Notes: generated by a model not told the origin, from the sequence alone. A stretch of 64,000 nucleotides of DNA from CAZZCU01 sp964652825 (GCA_964652825.1 CAZZCU010000012.1:9658-73657), one strand, 5' to 3'. Numbered from the stretch's first letter, positions 1-9,245 are shown. Numbers and translations are program-made.

Positions 1-345
1 CGAGATATAGAGTATGGCACCGATCGCGTACGGCGGCGCGGTCAACGATAGTGACACCAGTGCGCCATCAAGAAATACTTTGCTAAGCCTCTCTCCCGAT
101 ACAAACGACGTACCAAAGTCGAAGGTAACGATCTGCACGAGAAAATCAAAAAACTGCAGCAAAAACGGTTTATCCAGACCCCACTGTCTCTCCAAATCGG
201 CGATCGCTTCGGGTGTGGCGTGTGTGCCAAGAGCAATGCGTACGGGATTTTCGCCGACCGCTGTGAACAAGGTAAATACCAACAGCGCCACTCCGAGAAT
301 AATCGGAATCATATAGAGGAGACGGCGGATGATATACGCGAGCAT
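1..345 (-). CDS. peptide ABC transporter permease, N-terminal part (DppB/OppB-like)
   Basis: The gene is cut by the left edge of the window, so only the first 115 residues are seen. The protein begins MLAYIIRRLLYMIPIILGVA, the typical N-terminus of OppB/DppB inner-membrane permeases with a first transmembrane helix. It continues with the family's conserved run of the GLDKPFL type. The ATG lies three bases after the stop of the substrate-binding protein gene, so it is the fourth gene of the D-F-A-B operon. By family knowledge it would form the peptide channel with a second permease that probably lies outside the window. The assignment is firm; substrate specificity is not readable from this fragment. 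Confidence 0.85.
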   Translation of the reverse strand, partial: MLAYIIRRLLYMIPIILGVALLVFTLFTAVGENPVRIALGTHATPEAIADLERQWGLDKPFLLQFFDFLVQIVTFDFGTSFVSGERLSKVFLDGALVSLSLTAPPYAIGAILYIS

Positions 346-348
346 CGA

Positions 349-2187
349 CTACAGTCCTTCGCCTTTCGTCGCCAAATCGATATCGATATAGCGTAGCGGT
401 GGGTTGTGCAGCATGTTGCGGCGGAAGTTCTTCACCCAGCGTTGATACAGACCAACACGCATGGCATTCCAGGTAAAGATCGCCGGCACATCCTCAAACA
501 GGATGTCATTCATTTGCTGGAACAATGCATAGCGTTCCGGTCCATTGGGCATGAAACGGATTTGTTCATACAGTTTGTCGTAGGCGGCGTTCTTATATGA
601 ACCGTCGTTTGGTCCCGGCGGCAGGTTCCTGCTGTACATCAGTTGATAAAAGTTCTCGGCATCCGGAAAATCCGCCTGCCAGCCAGCCGAACTCACCTGA
701 TAATTGCCCATTTCGGTTTTCTGCAACCAAGCTGAGAAGGTTTGGAAATTCGCTTCGGCTTTGATGCCGACTTTGGCCAGTTGGGCACGCTCAAATTCAA
801 AATCCTGGCGAGTCTGGATAGTTGAGGCGCGATATTCAAAAACAATGGGTGGCAGACCCCGGCCTTCGGGGTAGCCAGCCTCGATCAGTTTCTTTTTTGC
901 CATTTCAAGATTGTGACTGAAAAACTGCTGGGGTGGATTGTCGGTTTCGCTGCCGGCTATGGAGTGGGGCACGATGGTTTTCGAGGGTAAGCCGCGACCG
1001 TTACGAAGAAGTTCAAGGTAGGCGGGTACATCGAGTGCATAAGCAATGGCTTGTCGTAGTGCCTTGTGTTTGTTGTCGTAGCCGCCAACAACTTTGTCTT
1101 TCATGTTGAATTTATAAAGTTCGGTGCTGGTACCAGGTTCGTAATAGATGGCAAATTTATCTTTGTAATCGTCTTTGAGTTTAAAAGTTCCATCGGTATC
1201 GCGGTACGCCATTTTCACAAAGTTGTCTTTATCGACATCCACGAGATCGATTTCACCTTTTAAGAAACTCAGCATTGCCGGCTGTGATTCTTCGATGAGT
1301 GGCATGTGTACTTCGTCGATGAGCGGTAATTTTGTGCCGGCGGCTACCAGGTGACCGCTGGCTTCATCCTCGGCGCTACCTTCGCGGGGATAAGTCTCAA
1401 AATAATGCGGATTCTTCGCCAGAATCATGACGCCGCGACGCGCCAGGTCTTTGATATAAAACGGGCCGGAGCCGACCGGGTGGCGCTCGAACTCAACACC
1501 GTAATGCTGCACGGCTTCTTTAGGTACGATCGCCAATTGCGAAGCCGCCAACGGGTAAAGAGCGAGCGGATTCGGTCGTGTCAGGCGCATTTTGAATTTG
1601 AAGTCATCAACTTTGGTGAGACCGGCAATCTGTAGACGGTCATAATCGGTTTTGCTACCAAGCTTGCGCGTTTGCTCGCGAAATTCATCCATGCCGGCGA
1701 TAAAACCCTGCATCAGCGTGTAGCTTTGGACATTAACATTGGCGTCGGCAAAGCGCTTGAGGCTGTAAATAACATCGTCCGCCGTGACCACGCGACCTTG
1801 ACCGCTAGGGAAGCAGGCGTCGTCGACGAAGCGAGCATCCTGACGCAAGGTAAAGGTGTATTCCATTTTGTCCGCGGAAAGTTCAGGCATTTGCAGCGCT
1901 AATTCCGGTCCGAGTTCGTAGGGACGGACAAGATACTTGTACTGCAGCAAAGTGCTGTAGATGTTTTTGACAATGTCCGCTGATGCTTCATCGAATTGTT
2001 TGACGGGATCCAAGTTGCGAAAGCTATTGGCACGACGATAAACATAAATTTTCTTGCCTTGTTTTTCTTCGGCGCTCAGCAGTTTGCCTGGCTCATTGCG
2101 ACTCGATGATTTTTGATTGGCGACGACGACGATTGCTAATAACACCAGCAAGCCTGCACCAATCAGAACCAGTTTGTTTTTCTTCAT
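349..2187 (-). CDS. extracellular solute-binding protein, oligopeptide ABC transporter (SBP family 5)
   Basis: This 612-residue protein has the SBP_bac_5 layout: a long fold including DLVDVD and ending in repeated aromatic-rich segments such as YYEPGTSTELYKFN and ADFPDAENFYQLMYSR. It would capture peptides in the periplasm and hand them to the adjacent permease. The N-terminus is a single hydrophobic stretch, residues 6 to 23, with no cysteine, so it is either secreted after cleavage or anchored by an uncleaved helix. Many relatives are lipoproteins. It sits between the ATPase gene oppF (13 bases upstream) and the permease (three bases downstream), which supports one transcript. At over 600 residues it is longer than E. 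coli OppA or DppA. Confidence 0.9.
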   Translation of the reverse strand: MKKNKLVLIGAGLLVLLAIVVVANQKSSSRNEPGKLLSAEEKQGKKIYVYRRANSFRNLDPVKQFDEASADIVKNIYSTLLQYKYLVRPYELGPELALQMPELSADKMEYTFTLRQDARFVDDACFPSGQGRVVTADDVIYSLKRFADANVNVQSYTLMQGFIAGMDEFREQTRKLGSKTDYDRLQIAGLTKVDDFKFKMRLTRPNPLALYPLAASQLAIVPKEAVQHYGVEFERHPVGSGPFYIKDLARRGVMILAKNPHYFETYPREGSAEDEASGHLVAAGTKLPLIDEVHMPLIEESQPAMLSFLKGEIDLVDVDKDNFVKMAYRDTDGTFKLKDDYKDKFAIYYEPGTSTELYKFNMKDKVVGGYDNKHKALRQAIAYALDVPAYLELLRNGRGLPSKTIVPHSIAGSETDNPPQQFFSHNLEMAKKKLIEAGYPEGRGLPPIVFEYRASTIQTRQDFEFERAQLAKVGIKAEANFQTFSAWLQKTEMGNYQVSSAGWQADFPDAENFYQLMYSRNLPPGPNDGSYKNAAYDKLYEQIRFMPNGPERYALFQQMNDILFEDVPAIFTWNAMRVGLYQRWVKNFRRNMLHNPPLRYIDIDLATKGEGL

Positions 2188-2200
2188 GCTTCTACTCCTA

Positions 2201-3178
2201 TCAAATCTCGCCGACGCGGTGGCAGGCGGTTATATGTTTTGGGTCGGCGCCGCGCGCCTGCAATGCCGGGATTTCCTGGCGACAGCGATCAATCGCAAAA
2301 GCGCAGCGAGTGTGAAAATGACAGCCAGCCGGTGGGTTGCTCGGACTGGGGACTTCGCCCTGGAGGATCTGGCGCTGGGAGCGATGCCGGGGGTTGGGAT
2401 GTGGTGCCGCCGATAGCAAAGCCTTGGTATAGGGATGCTGCGGCTTGCTATAGATGGCTTCGGTATCGGCCATCTCCACAATTCTGCCCAGATACATCAC
2501 GCCCACACGATCAGAAACATACTTCACGACGCCAAGATCGTGCGAAATAAAAATATAAGTTAAGCCCAGCTCTCGCTGTAATTTTACCAGCAGATTGAGG
2601 ATTTGCGATTGAATGGAAACATCAAGCGCCGATACCGCCTCATCGCAGATGACCAGCGATGGTTTTAGTGCAATAGCACGAGCAATGCCGATACGTTGCC
2701 GCTGCCCGCCGCTGAATTCGTGCGGAAAACGATTGATGCTTTCCGGGCGTAGGCCGACGATGGTCAACAATTCCTCGATGCGGGTGGTGCGGGTCTGCGC
2801 CTTGTCGTTCGTATGAATCCGTAGCGGTTCGTCGATGATCTGCCGCACAGTCATGCGTGGATTCAACGACGCATACGGGTCTTGAAAAATCATCTGCATG
2901 TTTTTGCGAACAGTGCGCATGGTGTTTTTCGGCAATGCCGAGAAATCCTGATCCTGGAATAAAATCCGTCCGGCAGTTGGCTCATATAAGCGAGTGATTG
3001 TTCGTCCCAACGTCGACTTGCCGCAGCCGGATTCACCGACGATGCCTAGTGTTTGTCCCGGATAAAGATCGAAACTAACGCTATCGACGGCGTGCACCGC
3101 GGGCGCCGTTGCGCGTAATAAGCCTTTGGGCTTGGTGAAAACTTTGCTCAGACTCTGAACCTGGAGTAACGGCTTCAC
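2201..3178 (-). CDS. peptide ABC transporter ATP-binding protein (OppF/DppF-like)
   Basis: The protein has a Walker A motif (GESGCGKST), the signature FSGGQRQRIGIARA, and a Walker B segment LVICDEAVSALD. It also has the C-terminal oligopeptide/dipeptide extension with the cysteine-containing CHFHTRCAFA segment seen in OppF and DppF. It would energise peptide import as a heterodimer with the upstream ATPase. I chose the GTG at 3178, which overlaps the stop of oppD in a GTGA arrangement and has AAGGAG eight bases upstream. An in-frame ATG at 3208 would add ten residues but would overlap oppD by 34 bases. Confidence 0.9.
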   Translation of the reverse strand: MKPLLQVQSLSKVFTKPKGLLRATAPAVHAVDSVSFDLYPGQTLGIVGESGCGKSTLGRTITRLYEPTAGRILFQDQDFSALPKNTMRTVRKNMQMIFQDPYASLNPRMTVRQIIDEPLRIHTNDKAQTRTTRIEELLTIVGLRPESINRFPHEFSGGQRQRIGIARAIALKPSLVICDEAVSALDVSIQSQILNLLVKLQRELGLTYIFISHDLGVVKYVSDRVGVMYLGRIVEMADTEAIYSKPQHPYTKALLSAAPHPNPRHRSQRQILQGEVPSPSNPPAGCHFHTRCAFAIDRCRQEIPALQARGADPKHITACHRVGEI

Positions 3179-4164
3179 AGCTTGAGCTCCTTGTCGGCAA
3201 AGTGACAAGCGGCGGCGTGGTCGTTACCGACGTTCTTTAGCGGCGGTTCTTGCTGATGGCAGATATCCTGTACAAACGGGCAACGTGTGCGGTAGCGGCA
3301 GCCGGATGGTAGCTCCAGCAAGTTCGGCACGATACCGGCAATAGTAAACAGTTCCTGATCTTTGCCGACATCAATCGAGGGAATGGCGCGCATTAAGCCC
3401 ATGGTGTAGGGATGGCGCGGGTTTTCAAACAGGTCGAAGACGTTTGCTTGCTCGACGACTTTGCCAGCGTACATCACAATAACGTCGTCCGCGATCTCGG
3501 CGATGACACCCAGATCATGGGTGATGAAAATAATGGCCGCCTGAGTTTCCTTCTGCAGCTCGCGCATAAGATCAAGAATTTGCGCTTGAACGGTGACATC
3601 CAGGGCCGTGGTCGGCTCGTCAGCGATCAACAGCTTGGGATTGCAGGCGAGCGCCATGGCAATCATGACGCGCTGTTTCATGCCGCCGCTCATCTGATGC
3701 GGGTATTCCCCGGCGCGGCGTGCTGCATCGGGAATACTGACTTTTTCCAACATCTGAATCGCCGCCTGCCAGGCAGCGTCGGTGGTCATTTGTCGGTGCG
3801 TGCGAAAAACCTCGGCGATCTGTTCGCCGACGGTAAACACTGGATTCAGCGCGGTCATGGGTTCCTGAAAGATCATGGCGATCTGATTGCCGCGTATTTT
3901 GCGCATCTGCTCGGCATCCAGAGCGATAAGATCAATGCCGTCAAAATTGATTTTGCCGCTTTCGATGCGACCGTTTTCCGCCGGGATCAGCTGCATAATG
4001 GACAACGAGGTTACGCTCTTACCGCAACCTGACTCGCCAACGATGCCGAGCACTCGTTGTTTTCTGACACTCAAACTGATGTTATCAACTGCGCGTAGAT
4101 TTTGGCCTTCGACGGTAAAAGATGTTACCAGGTTTTCGATCTGCAGTAATTTATCAGCGTGCAT
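3175..4164 (-). CDS. peptide ABC transporter ATP-binding protein (OppD/DppD-like)
   Basis: This 329-residue ATPase shows Walker A GESGCGKSV, signature MSGGMKQRVMIAMA and Walker B LLIADEPTTALD. The C-terminus has the peptide-transporter extension with CRYRTRCPFVQDIC, a cysteine pattern that in relatives binds an iron-sulfur cluster. It is the first gene of the operon and pairs with the next ATPase, whose start overlaps its stop. Having the ATPases ahead of the binding protein and permeases reverses the common opp/dpp order. The role as the importer's ATPase subunit is secure; the peptide substrate is not. Confidence 0.9.
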   Translation of the reverse strand: MHADKLLQIENLVTSFTVEGQNLRAVDNISLSVRKQRVLGIVGESGCGKSVTSLSIMQLIPAENGRIESGKINFDGIDLIALDAEQMRKIRGNQIAMIFQEPMTALNPVFTVGEQIAEVFRTHRQMTTDAAWQAAIQMLEKVSIPDAARRAGEYPHQMSGGMKQRVMIAMALACNPKLLIADEPTTALDVTVQAQILDLMRELQKETQAAIIFITHDLGVIAEIADDVIVMYAGKVVEQANVFDLFENPRHPYTMGLMRAIPSIDVGKDQELFTIAGIVPNLLELPSGCRYRTRCPFVQDICHQQEPPLKNVGNDHAAACHFADKELKL

Positions 4165-4304
4165 CCCATGCCCAGTTTTAGCGCTTCCGCGGGTGCTTTA
4201 TCTTCGAGCTTAGCCGGCTCTTGCGGTCAAGCCTGTCCGTGCAGTAAAGTAGGGGCCTCAATGTAATATATTGCCCACAAAAGGCAAGGGAGTAGCAGCG
4301 GAAT

Positions 4305-4514
4305 ATGGTGCCATTTAGAGTCTTTGATAAAGAGCGCAAAGAGATGTGGATAGTTTTAAATTATCATCCGGGGGGTCAGGATGGCGGTAGCTACCTGTTG
4401 GCCCGTGAGGACGATAGCGACGCCGATGGTGAGATGCGTCTGCTGCCAACCAAAGACATGGATAAGCTCCGGTTGGTCGACTTCCTCGACGAAACCGATG
4501 ATTTTGTTGATTAA
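4305..4514 (+). CDS. small acidic conserved-looking hypothetical protein
   Basis: A 69-residue acidic protein with no signal peptide or membrane segment. It reads as a small beta-rich fold and ends with an acidic tail, LDETDDFVD. I do not recognise the family. It is supported as a real gene by its isolation between two divergently oriented neighbours, by an AGGGAG element upstream (rather far, about 12 bases from the ATG), and by a strong hairpin terminator beginning 19 bases after its stop. A GTG at the next codon is an alternative start. Confidence 0.55.
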   Translation: MVPFRVFDKERKEMWIVLNYHPGGQDGGSYLLAREDDSDADGEMRLLPTKDMDKLRLVDFLDETDDFVD

Positions 4515-4532
4515 AATCCTGGATTAGCCCTA

Positions 4533-4582
4533 AAAAACTTTCGCCCCATGTTAGCGTAGGCTAGCAAGGGGCGAAAGTTTTT
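4533..4582. terminator. bidirectional intrinsic terminator between convergent genes
   Basis: A perfect 15-bp inverted repeat, AAAAACTTTCGCCCC at 4533-4547 and its complement at 4568-4582, encloses a 20-base loop that can itself pair GTTAGC with GCTAGC. Each arm gives a T-run on one strand, so it can end transcription of both the small gene to the left and the HU gene to the right. Confidence 0.85.
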
Positions 4583-4613
4583 ATCGCTTGAGTCTAGTGG
4601 CAAGTAACCAAAA

Positions 4614-4886
4614 TTAACGAACTGATTCTTTTAATTCTTTGCCTGGGCGGAAAACCGGAACTTTACGAGCTGGGATATGGATTTCTTCGCCAGTCTGAGG
4701 GTTACGGCCAACGCGAGCTTTGCGGTTAGAAACAGCAAATGTGCCGAAGCCTACAAGTTTAACGCCGTCTTTTTTCTTGATGTTTTTGGTGACAATGTCA
4801 ACCAATGCATCCAGGGTGCGCTCGGTGTCGGCTTTGGTTTGTTGGGTTACTTTAGCAATTGCTTCTACCAATTCAGCTTTGTTCAT
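4614..4886 (-). CDS. hupB: HU family DNA-binding protein
   Basis: The 90-residue product is a standard bacterial HU subunit: an N-terminal helical dimerisation part starting MNKAELVEAIAKVT, the core GFGTFAVSNRKARVGRNP, and the DNA-binding arm ending VPVFRPGKELKE. It bends and compacts DNA as a dimer in the nucleoid. I start it at the ATG at 4886 because a GGAGGAG ribosome-binding site lies just before it. An upstream in-frame ATG at 4898 would place that site inside the gene. It has its own promoter upstream and is monocistronic. No IHF-specific features are seen. Confidence 0.95.
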   Translation of the reverse strand: MNKAELVEAIAKVTQQTKADTERTLDALVDIVTKNIKKKDGVKLVGFGTFAVSNRKARVGRNPQTGEEIHIPARKVPVFRPGKELKESVR

Positions 4887-4944
4887 ATGCTCCTCCAAAG
4901 AAAGCTAAACAAGATACGTAAAACACTTAGAATCGATAGTGAAA

Positions 4945-4972
4945 CATTTACAACCCTTCACGCTATTGTCAA
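4945..4972 (-). promoter_or_regulatory. likely sigma-70 promoter of the HU gene
   Basis: On the minus strand a consensus TTGACA (4967-4972) is followed after 16 bases by TAAATG (4945-4950). It points towards the HU start about 60 bases downstream. The -35 is perfect; the -10 is only fair. Confidence 0.5.
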
Positions 4973-5141
4973 GTAAATGTCGCCGGGTTTTCAAAAAAAT
5001 CGCTTTTCAAGGGCTGCTTTAACCCGTTGGCCCGTCTGGGGTCGATGGTTTGTGTAAAAACTGGGCAAAGATAATGTCTGATATCACACAATCCTTTGAT
5101 AAGATAAACTGTTAACTGATTGGCGCACAAGGAATTGCGGA

Positions 5142-5750
5142 ATGATGAAAATTTGGCTTGCCAGGATATTTCTTACTTGCATTTTTACCGCCGGCACTTT
5201 TTCGTTAACGACGATATTGCGTGCCGAGACCATCGGTGATCGCTTGTTGCTTGACATCAATGGTTTGCAATACACGCAACGTCAGTTTGAAAGTTATTTG
5301 TTGGTACGTGGCATGCTGTTGTCGGGCGGTCAAACGGCTCACATTTTATCCAACGAAAATTGGCGTTCCAGTTTGCAGTCGTTTGAACAGGCGATGATGA
5401 TCGAGCAGGAGGCGTTTCGGCTCGGTGGTTTTCAGCCGTCGGAATTAATGGTTGAAACGTCGATGGAAATTATCAAGAAGAAGGGCACGCCAGATTCTGA
5501 AGAAGGGCGGCAGATGCAGCGTCTGGGTCTCGATGATAAAGCCTCCGAGCGGATCGTTGCGTCGATTCTGCGGGCGGAAGGCATGCGTCGAAGCCGTCAA
5601 CGGGCGGCTTCTGATAACAATGTTACTGGTGGCGGACGTCGCCAGGCTGGCCTTGAAGAGGAATGGTTGGTGGATCTCAAACGTCGCGCGGTCGTACGTA
5701 GATATAATGGCGCGGAATCCTATATAATGATTAAGCCGGTACAACCGTAG
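5142..5750 (+). CDS. secreted hypothetical protein, possibly related to the SurA/PpiD N-terminal fold
   Basis: A 202-residue protein with an N-terminal signal peptide (hydrophobic residues about 5 to 26, probable cleavage near ILRAE). Directly after it comes RLLLDINGLQYTQRQFESYL, which resembles the start of SurA/PpiD-type chaperone domains, where a short strand with VNG is followed by a helix. No prolyl-isomerase domain follows, and the rest is helical and basic. A periplasmic role is likely; a chaperone role is only a guess. The start has AAGGAA upstream. It ends 12 bases before the acetyltransferase gene and probably shares its transcript. Confidence 0.6.
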   Translation: MMKIWLARIFLTCIFTAGTFSLTTILRAETIGDRLLLDINGLQYTQRQFESYLLVRGMLLSGGQTAHILSNENWRSSLQSFEQAMMIEQEAFRLGGFQPSELMVETSMEIIKKKGTPDSEEGRQMQRLGLDDKASERIVASILRAEGMRRSRQRAASDNNVTGGGRRQAGLEEEWLVDLKRRAVVRRYNGAESYIMIKPVQP

Positions 5751-5762
5751 CCGAAAGAGATC

Positions 5763-6233
5763 ATGCTAAATTACGATCCAGTGATTATACAATTTGCGTC
5801 GCGTGAGCAGGAAGTTATGGCTCTGCGCAAAATTTGTCGCGAATGGGTACAAAAAAACAATTTCTGGCCGTTTGACGATGTTTTGCAGTTCAATTCAAAA
5901 CGCGACGCACGCGTTTTTTATTCGCCATCGCCCGATGATTCCACCGTTTGGGATGGTGTGATTTTACTTAAAGTCGGTATCGATGCGGTGGATTTGATCT
6001 ATTTGTATGTGACACCCGCGCGCCGGCAGTCCGGGTTGGGAACGAAGCTGATGCAATTCGCTGGTGAGTATTTGCGTGGCGCACATCCGGGTATGCCGTT
6101 GTTGCTGGAAGTACGCCCCTCCAATATCGGGGCAATCAAACTGTATGAAAAACTGGGCATGGAACGGTTGAATATTCGCGAATCCTATTACAGCGACGGC
6201 GAGAACGCACAAGTATTTCGCTGGCAGTTGTAA
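5763..6233 (+). CDS. GNAT family N-acetyltransferase
   Basis: The second half of this 156-residue protein carries the acetyl-CoA-binding part of the GNAT fold. LIYLYVTPARRQSGLGTKLM corresponds to strand 4 and the phosphate-binding RxxGxG loop (motif A). LEVRPSNIGAIKLYEKLGM is the strand 5 and motif B region, close to RimI-type enzymes. It would acetylate an amine or a protein N-terminus; the substrate cannot be read. The N-terminal 60 residues are poorly conserved. It lies between the secreted protein and the heptosyltransferase, both within 15 bases. Confidence 0.85.
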   Translation: MLNYDPVIIQFASREQEVMALRKICREWVQKNNFWPFDDVLQFNSKRDARVFYSPSPDDSTVWDGVILLKVGIDAVDLIYLYVTPARRQSGLGTKLMQFAGEYLRGAHPGMPLLLEVRPSNIGAIKLYEKLGMERLNIRESYYSDGENAQVFRWQL

Positions 6234-6247
6234 GTCGACGCCGCCTT

Positions 6248-7342
6248 ATGACGATTTTCTGTAGTACCAAGTTACCAGTCACACCTACGGATTTAGTCTG
6301 GGTACAAACCGGCTTTATCGGCGATATCGTTTTAACCAGTGCCGCAATTGAGTTGGCTCGGCAACAGTTCCCGACGGTAAGACAACATATCATCACGACA
6401 CGTGTTGGCGCGCAGGTTATGCGTGCATGCAGAAATCTTGACTCGGTAACAGTGTTTGAAAAACGTGCGGGTGGTGCGCTTGTGAACTGGTATCGTACCG
6501 CGAGCCAGTTACGCCGTGCGCTCGCGGATCCATCGCGTGCGGTGACGTTGCAGCTGCATCGTAGTTTTCGCTCGTCGATGCTGGCGAGATTCTTGCGCTT
6601 GCCGACGGTCACTTATCGCGAGACGACGGCAGGTTGTCACGCGGCGCGACGGGTCGATCGGGTAGCCGTGTTGCATGAGGCGGCGCGGGTTGCTTTGCCG
6701 CTGGAGGCGTTGGGAGTAGCGCGTGAGGCGATTGTCGCGGCGCGACCGAAGCTCGGTGTTGTCGCTGATGCCGAGGAGTCGTCCGAGGTTATGCGTTCTT
6801 TCGCCAGCTTTGGTGGCAAAAAGATCGGTGTCGCCGCCGGGAGTGTTTGGGGCACCAAGCGCTGGCCGGTTAAATCTTATGCCGAAGTTGTCGATGGTTT
6901 GTTGGCGGATGCCGGCAATGCCGTTGTTCTGCTGGGCAGCCAGGATGAGATGCCGATAGCATCGGCGATCGCCGGTATGGTTGGACATCGTGAACGGTTG
7001 TGGAATCTGGCCGGAGCGACCTCCATTGTTGAGATGAATAATCTTATTGCCGGTCTCGACCTGTTGATTGCCAATGACAGCTCGCCGGTGCATTTTGCTT
7101 CGGCTCACAATGTACCGACATTGGCGATTTTCGGTGCTACAATTCCGCAAATGGGTTTTGCGCCGCTTGCTGAACATAGTCGTGTTGCCGGGGTTGATAT
7201 TGACTGTCGTCCTTGTAGCGATCACGGCCCGCAAAAATGTCCGTTGGGGCATTTTCGCTGCATGCTAACGCTGAGTCCGGGCGCGGTGTTGGCAGCTTGC
7301 AAGGATATGTTGCGCGAGCAGAATGCTGAGGTCGGTCATTAG
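6248..7342 (+). CDS. glycosyltransferase family 9 / lipopolysaccharide heptosyltransferase
   Basis: The protein follows the GT9 layout. An N-terminal domain opens with LVWVQTGFIGDIVLTSAAI, and the nucleotide-sugar domain contains IGVAAGSVWGTKRWP, LLGSQDEM, NLAGATSIVEMNNLIAGLDLLIANDSSPVHFA and VPTLAIFGAT. This is the pattern of WaaF/RfaF, which adds heptose to the LPS inner core at the inner membrane. The C-terminal CRPCSDHGPQKCPLGHFRCM also matches heptosyltransferase II. The acceptor is inferred. Its last 20 bases overlap the start of kup, so translation is probably coupled. Confidence 0.85.
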   Translation: MTIFCSTKLPVTPTDLVWVQTGFIGDIVLTSAAIELARQQFPTVRQHIITTRVGAQVMRACRNLDSVTVFEKRAGGALVNWYRTASQLRRALADPSRAVTLQLHRSFRSSMLARFLRLPTVTYRETTAGCHAARRVDRVAVLHEAARVALPLEALGVAREAIVAARPKLGVVADAEESSEVMRSFASFGGKKIGVAAGSVWGTKRWPVKSYAEVVDGLLADAGNAVVLLGSQDEMPIASAIAGMVGHRERLWNLAGATSIVEMNNLIAGLDLLIANDSSPVHFASAHNVPTLAIFGATIPQMGFAPLAEHSRVAGVDIDCRPCSDHGPQKCPLGHFRCMLTLSPGAVLAACKDMLREQNAEVGH

Positions 7343-9239
7343 CCAGGAAGCTGGTAATAATTCCGTTCCTTCGTCGCGGGCGGCGTTAGCGTTCGCGGCT
7401 CTTGGTATCGTTTATGGCGATATTGGTACCTCGCCGTTGTATGCGATCAAAGAATCATTCCATATCGGGCACGATCTCGCCGTAAATACGCAAAACGTTC
7501 TCGGCATTCTATCGCTGATGTTCTGGTCATTGTTGTTGATCGTGGTAGTGAAGTATCTGACCTTTGTTTTGCGAGCGGATAATCGCGGCGAAGGCGGAGT
7601 TTTGTCATTGATCGCTCTTTTGGCGCCCAAAGGTAAAGACCCGAAATTTTCTTTGCAGAGCCGGATGATTATCATGCTCGGCGTCATCGGCGCGGCATTG
7701 TTGGTCGCGGATAGTACGATTACTCCGGCAATCTCGGTGCTCAGTGCGGTAGAAGGCGTGTTATTGCGGGCGCCGCAGTTACACTTGCTGGTCCCGCCGA
7801 TCGCGATCGGTATTATTGTTTCCATCTTCTTATTACAAAGTCGCGGCACGGCAAAAATCGGCAGAATGTTTGCGCCGTTCATGGTGTTGTGGTTTGCGAC
7901 CATCGCCTTGTTGGGGTTGCGCGCCATCTGGCAGTATCCGAATATTTTGCGCGCGGTTGATCCCTGGTGGGCATTTCGTTTTTTCCGCGACAATGGCTGG
8001 GATGGCTTCACGGTTCTTGGTTCGGTGGTGCTGTGTATTACCGGTGCCGAGGCTTTGTACGCCGACATGGGGCATTTTGGCAAAGATGCGATTCGCCTGG
8101 CTTGGTTGCGCCTGGTGTTTCCGGCTTTGTTGTTAAATTACTTTGGCCAGGGTGCGTTGATCGTCAATCTCGGACAGGCTGGTGTCATCAATCCGTTTTA
8201 TGAGTTGGCGCCGTCATGGTTTTTGTATCCATTGGTGGCTATTGCAACTTGCGCGGCGGTAATCGCATCGCAGGCGATGATCTCCGGGACATTTTCATTG
8301 GCGCAGCAAGCTGTTCAATTGGGGTTTTCACCCCGTCTGACGATCGTTCACACGTCCGGTGAGACCAAAGGACAAATTTATATTCCAGAAATTAATTATC
8401 TCCTGATGTTTACCTGTGTGGGAATCATCTTATTGTTCAAAAACTCCTCTAACCTGGCGGTTGCATACGGTATTGCCGTTGTTGGTGCGATGACGATCAC
8501 GTCGGTCCTGTTATTTTTTCTGGCGCGGCGACGTTGGAAGTGGGGGCAGTGGACGGCGCTGGCGTTTTTGTTATTCTGTCTGGCGATCGATATTCCCTTT
8601 CTTGTGGCAAATTTGCAGAAGATCGCCGATGGCGCCTGGGTGACTTTGGCGATTGCCGCTGCGGTTTTTGCCACCATGACGACCTGGAAGGCAGGTCGCA
8701 AAGCCTTGGCGCAGAGGATGCGTGACGATTTCGTGCCGTTGCAGGATTTTCTGGCTGAGATAAAAGCCGACTCACCGCGACGGGTGCCCGGTACCGCCGT
8801 GTTTATGACCTCTAATCTGAGTGTCGTGCCGCCGACGTTGTTGCACAATTTTGCGCATAATAAAGTTTTGCATGAGACGGTTCTGATCTTGAGTGTTGTT
8901 ACTGATGATGTGCCGGAAGTCCCCGATGCCGAGCGTGTCGATGTGCAGAACCTGGGGATAGGTATCCAGGAAGTTCAGGCGCATTATGGTTTTATGCAGA
9001 CACCTAACGTTATTCAAATCCTGCGCGCTGTCGAGCGCAGTACTGGGGTGAGTTTTGTTCAGGAGAATGTCACGTATTTTCTTGGGCGCGAGTCGTTGTT
9101 GACGACTGGTCATGCGAAGATGATGTGGTGGCGCAAAGTTTTATTCGCCTTTCTTACCCGCAATGCGCGACCGGCCACGGCATATTTTGGTATTCCGCCC
9201 GATCGAGTCGTCGAGTTGGGCATGCAGGTGGAATTGTAA
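7323..9239 (+). CDS. kup: KUP-type potassium uptake protein
   Basis: A 638-residue membrane protein whose start, LAFAALGIVYGDIGTSPLYAIKE, is the hallmark of the Kup/HAK/KT family. It is followed by about twelve hydrophobic helices and a roughly 150-residue cytoplasmic tail containing TAVFMTSN and PNVIQILR. It imports potassium, probably with protons. The length is normal. The ATG overlaps the heptosyltransferase gene by 20 bases. It ends six bases from the convergent acyl-CoA dehydrogenase gene, with no visible terminator between them. Confidence 0.95.
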   Translation: MLRSVISQEAGNNSVPSSRAALAFAALGIVYGDIGTSPLYAIKESFHIGHDLAVNTQNVLGILSLMFWSLLLIVVVKYLTFVLRADNRGEGGVLSLIALLAPKGKDPKFSLQSRMIIMLGVIGAALLVADSTITPAISVLSAVEGVLLRAPQLHLLVPPIAIGIIVSIFLLQSRGTAKIGRMFAPFMVLWFATIALLGLRAIWQYPNILRAVDPWWAFRFFRDNGWDGFTVLGSVVLCITGAEALYADMGHFGKDAIRLAWLRLVFPALLLNYFGQGALIVNLGQAGVINPFYELAPSWFLYPLVAIATCAAVIASQAMISGTFSLAQQAVQLGFSPRLTIVHTSGETKGQIYIPEINYLLMFTCVGIILLFKNSSNLAVAYGIAVVGAMTITSVLLFFLARRRWKWGQWTALAFLLFCLAIDIPFLVANLQKIADGAWVTLAIAAAVFATMTTWKAGRKALAQRMRDDFVPLQDFLAEIKADSPRRVPGTAVFMTSNLSVVPPTLLHNFAHNKVLHETVLILSVVTDDVPEVPDAERVDVQNLGIGIQEVQAHYGFMQTPNVIQILRAVERSTGVSFVQENVTYFLGRESLLTTGHAKMMWWRKVLFAFLTRNARPATAYFGIPPDRVVELGMQVEL

Positions 9240-9245
9240 AATGAC

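Noticed and set aside
3412..4032. 206-codon plus-strand frame opposite oppD
   Set aside because: It lies wholly inside a well-supported ABC ATPase gene and looks like a chance antisense frame.
6509..7252. 247-codon minus-strand frame opposite the heptosyltransferase
   Set aside because: The GT9 frame carries family motifs; the antisense frame has low-complexity Arg/Gln/His content.
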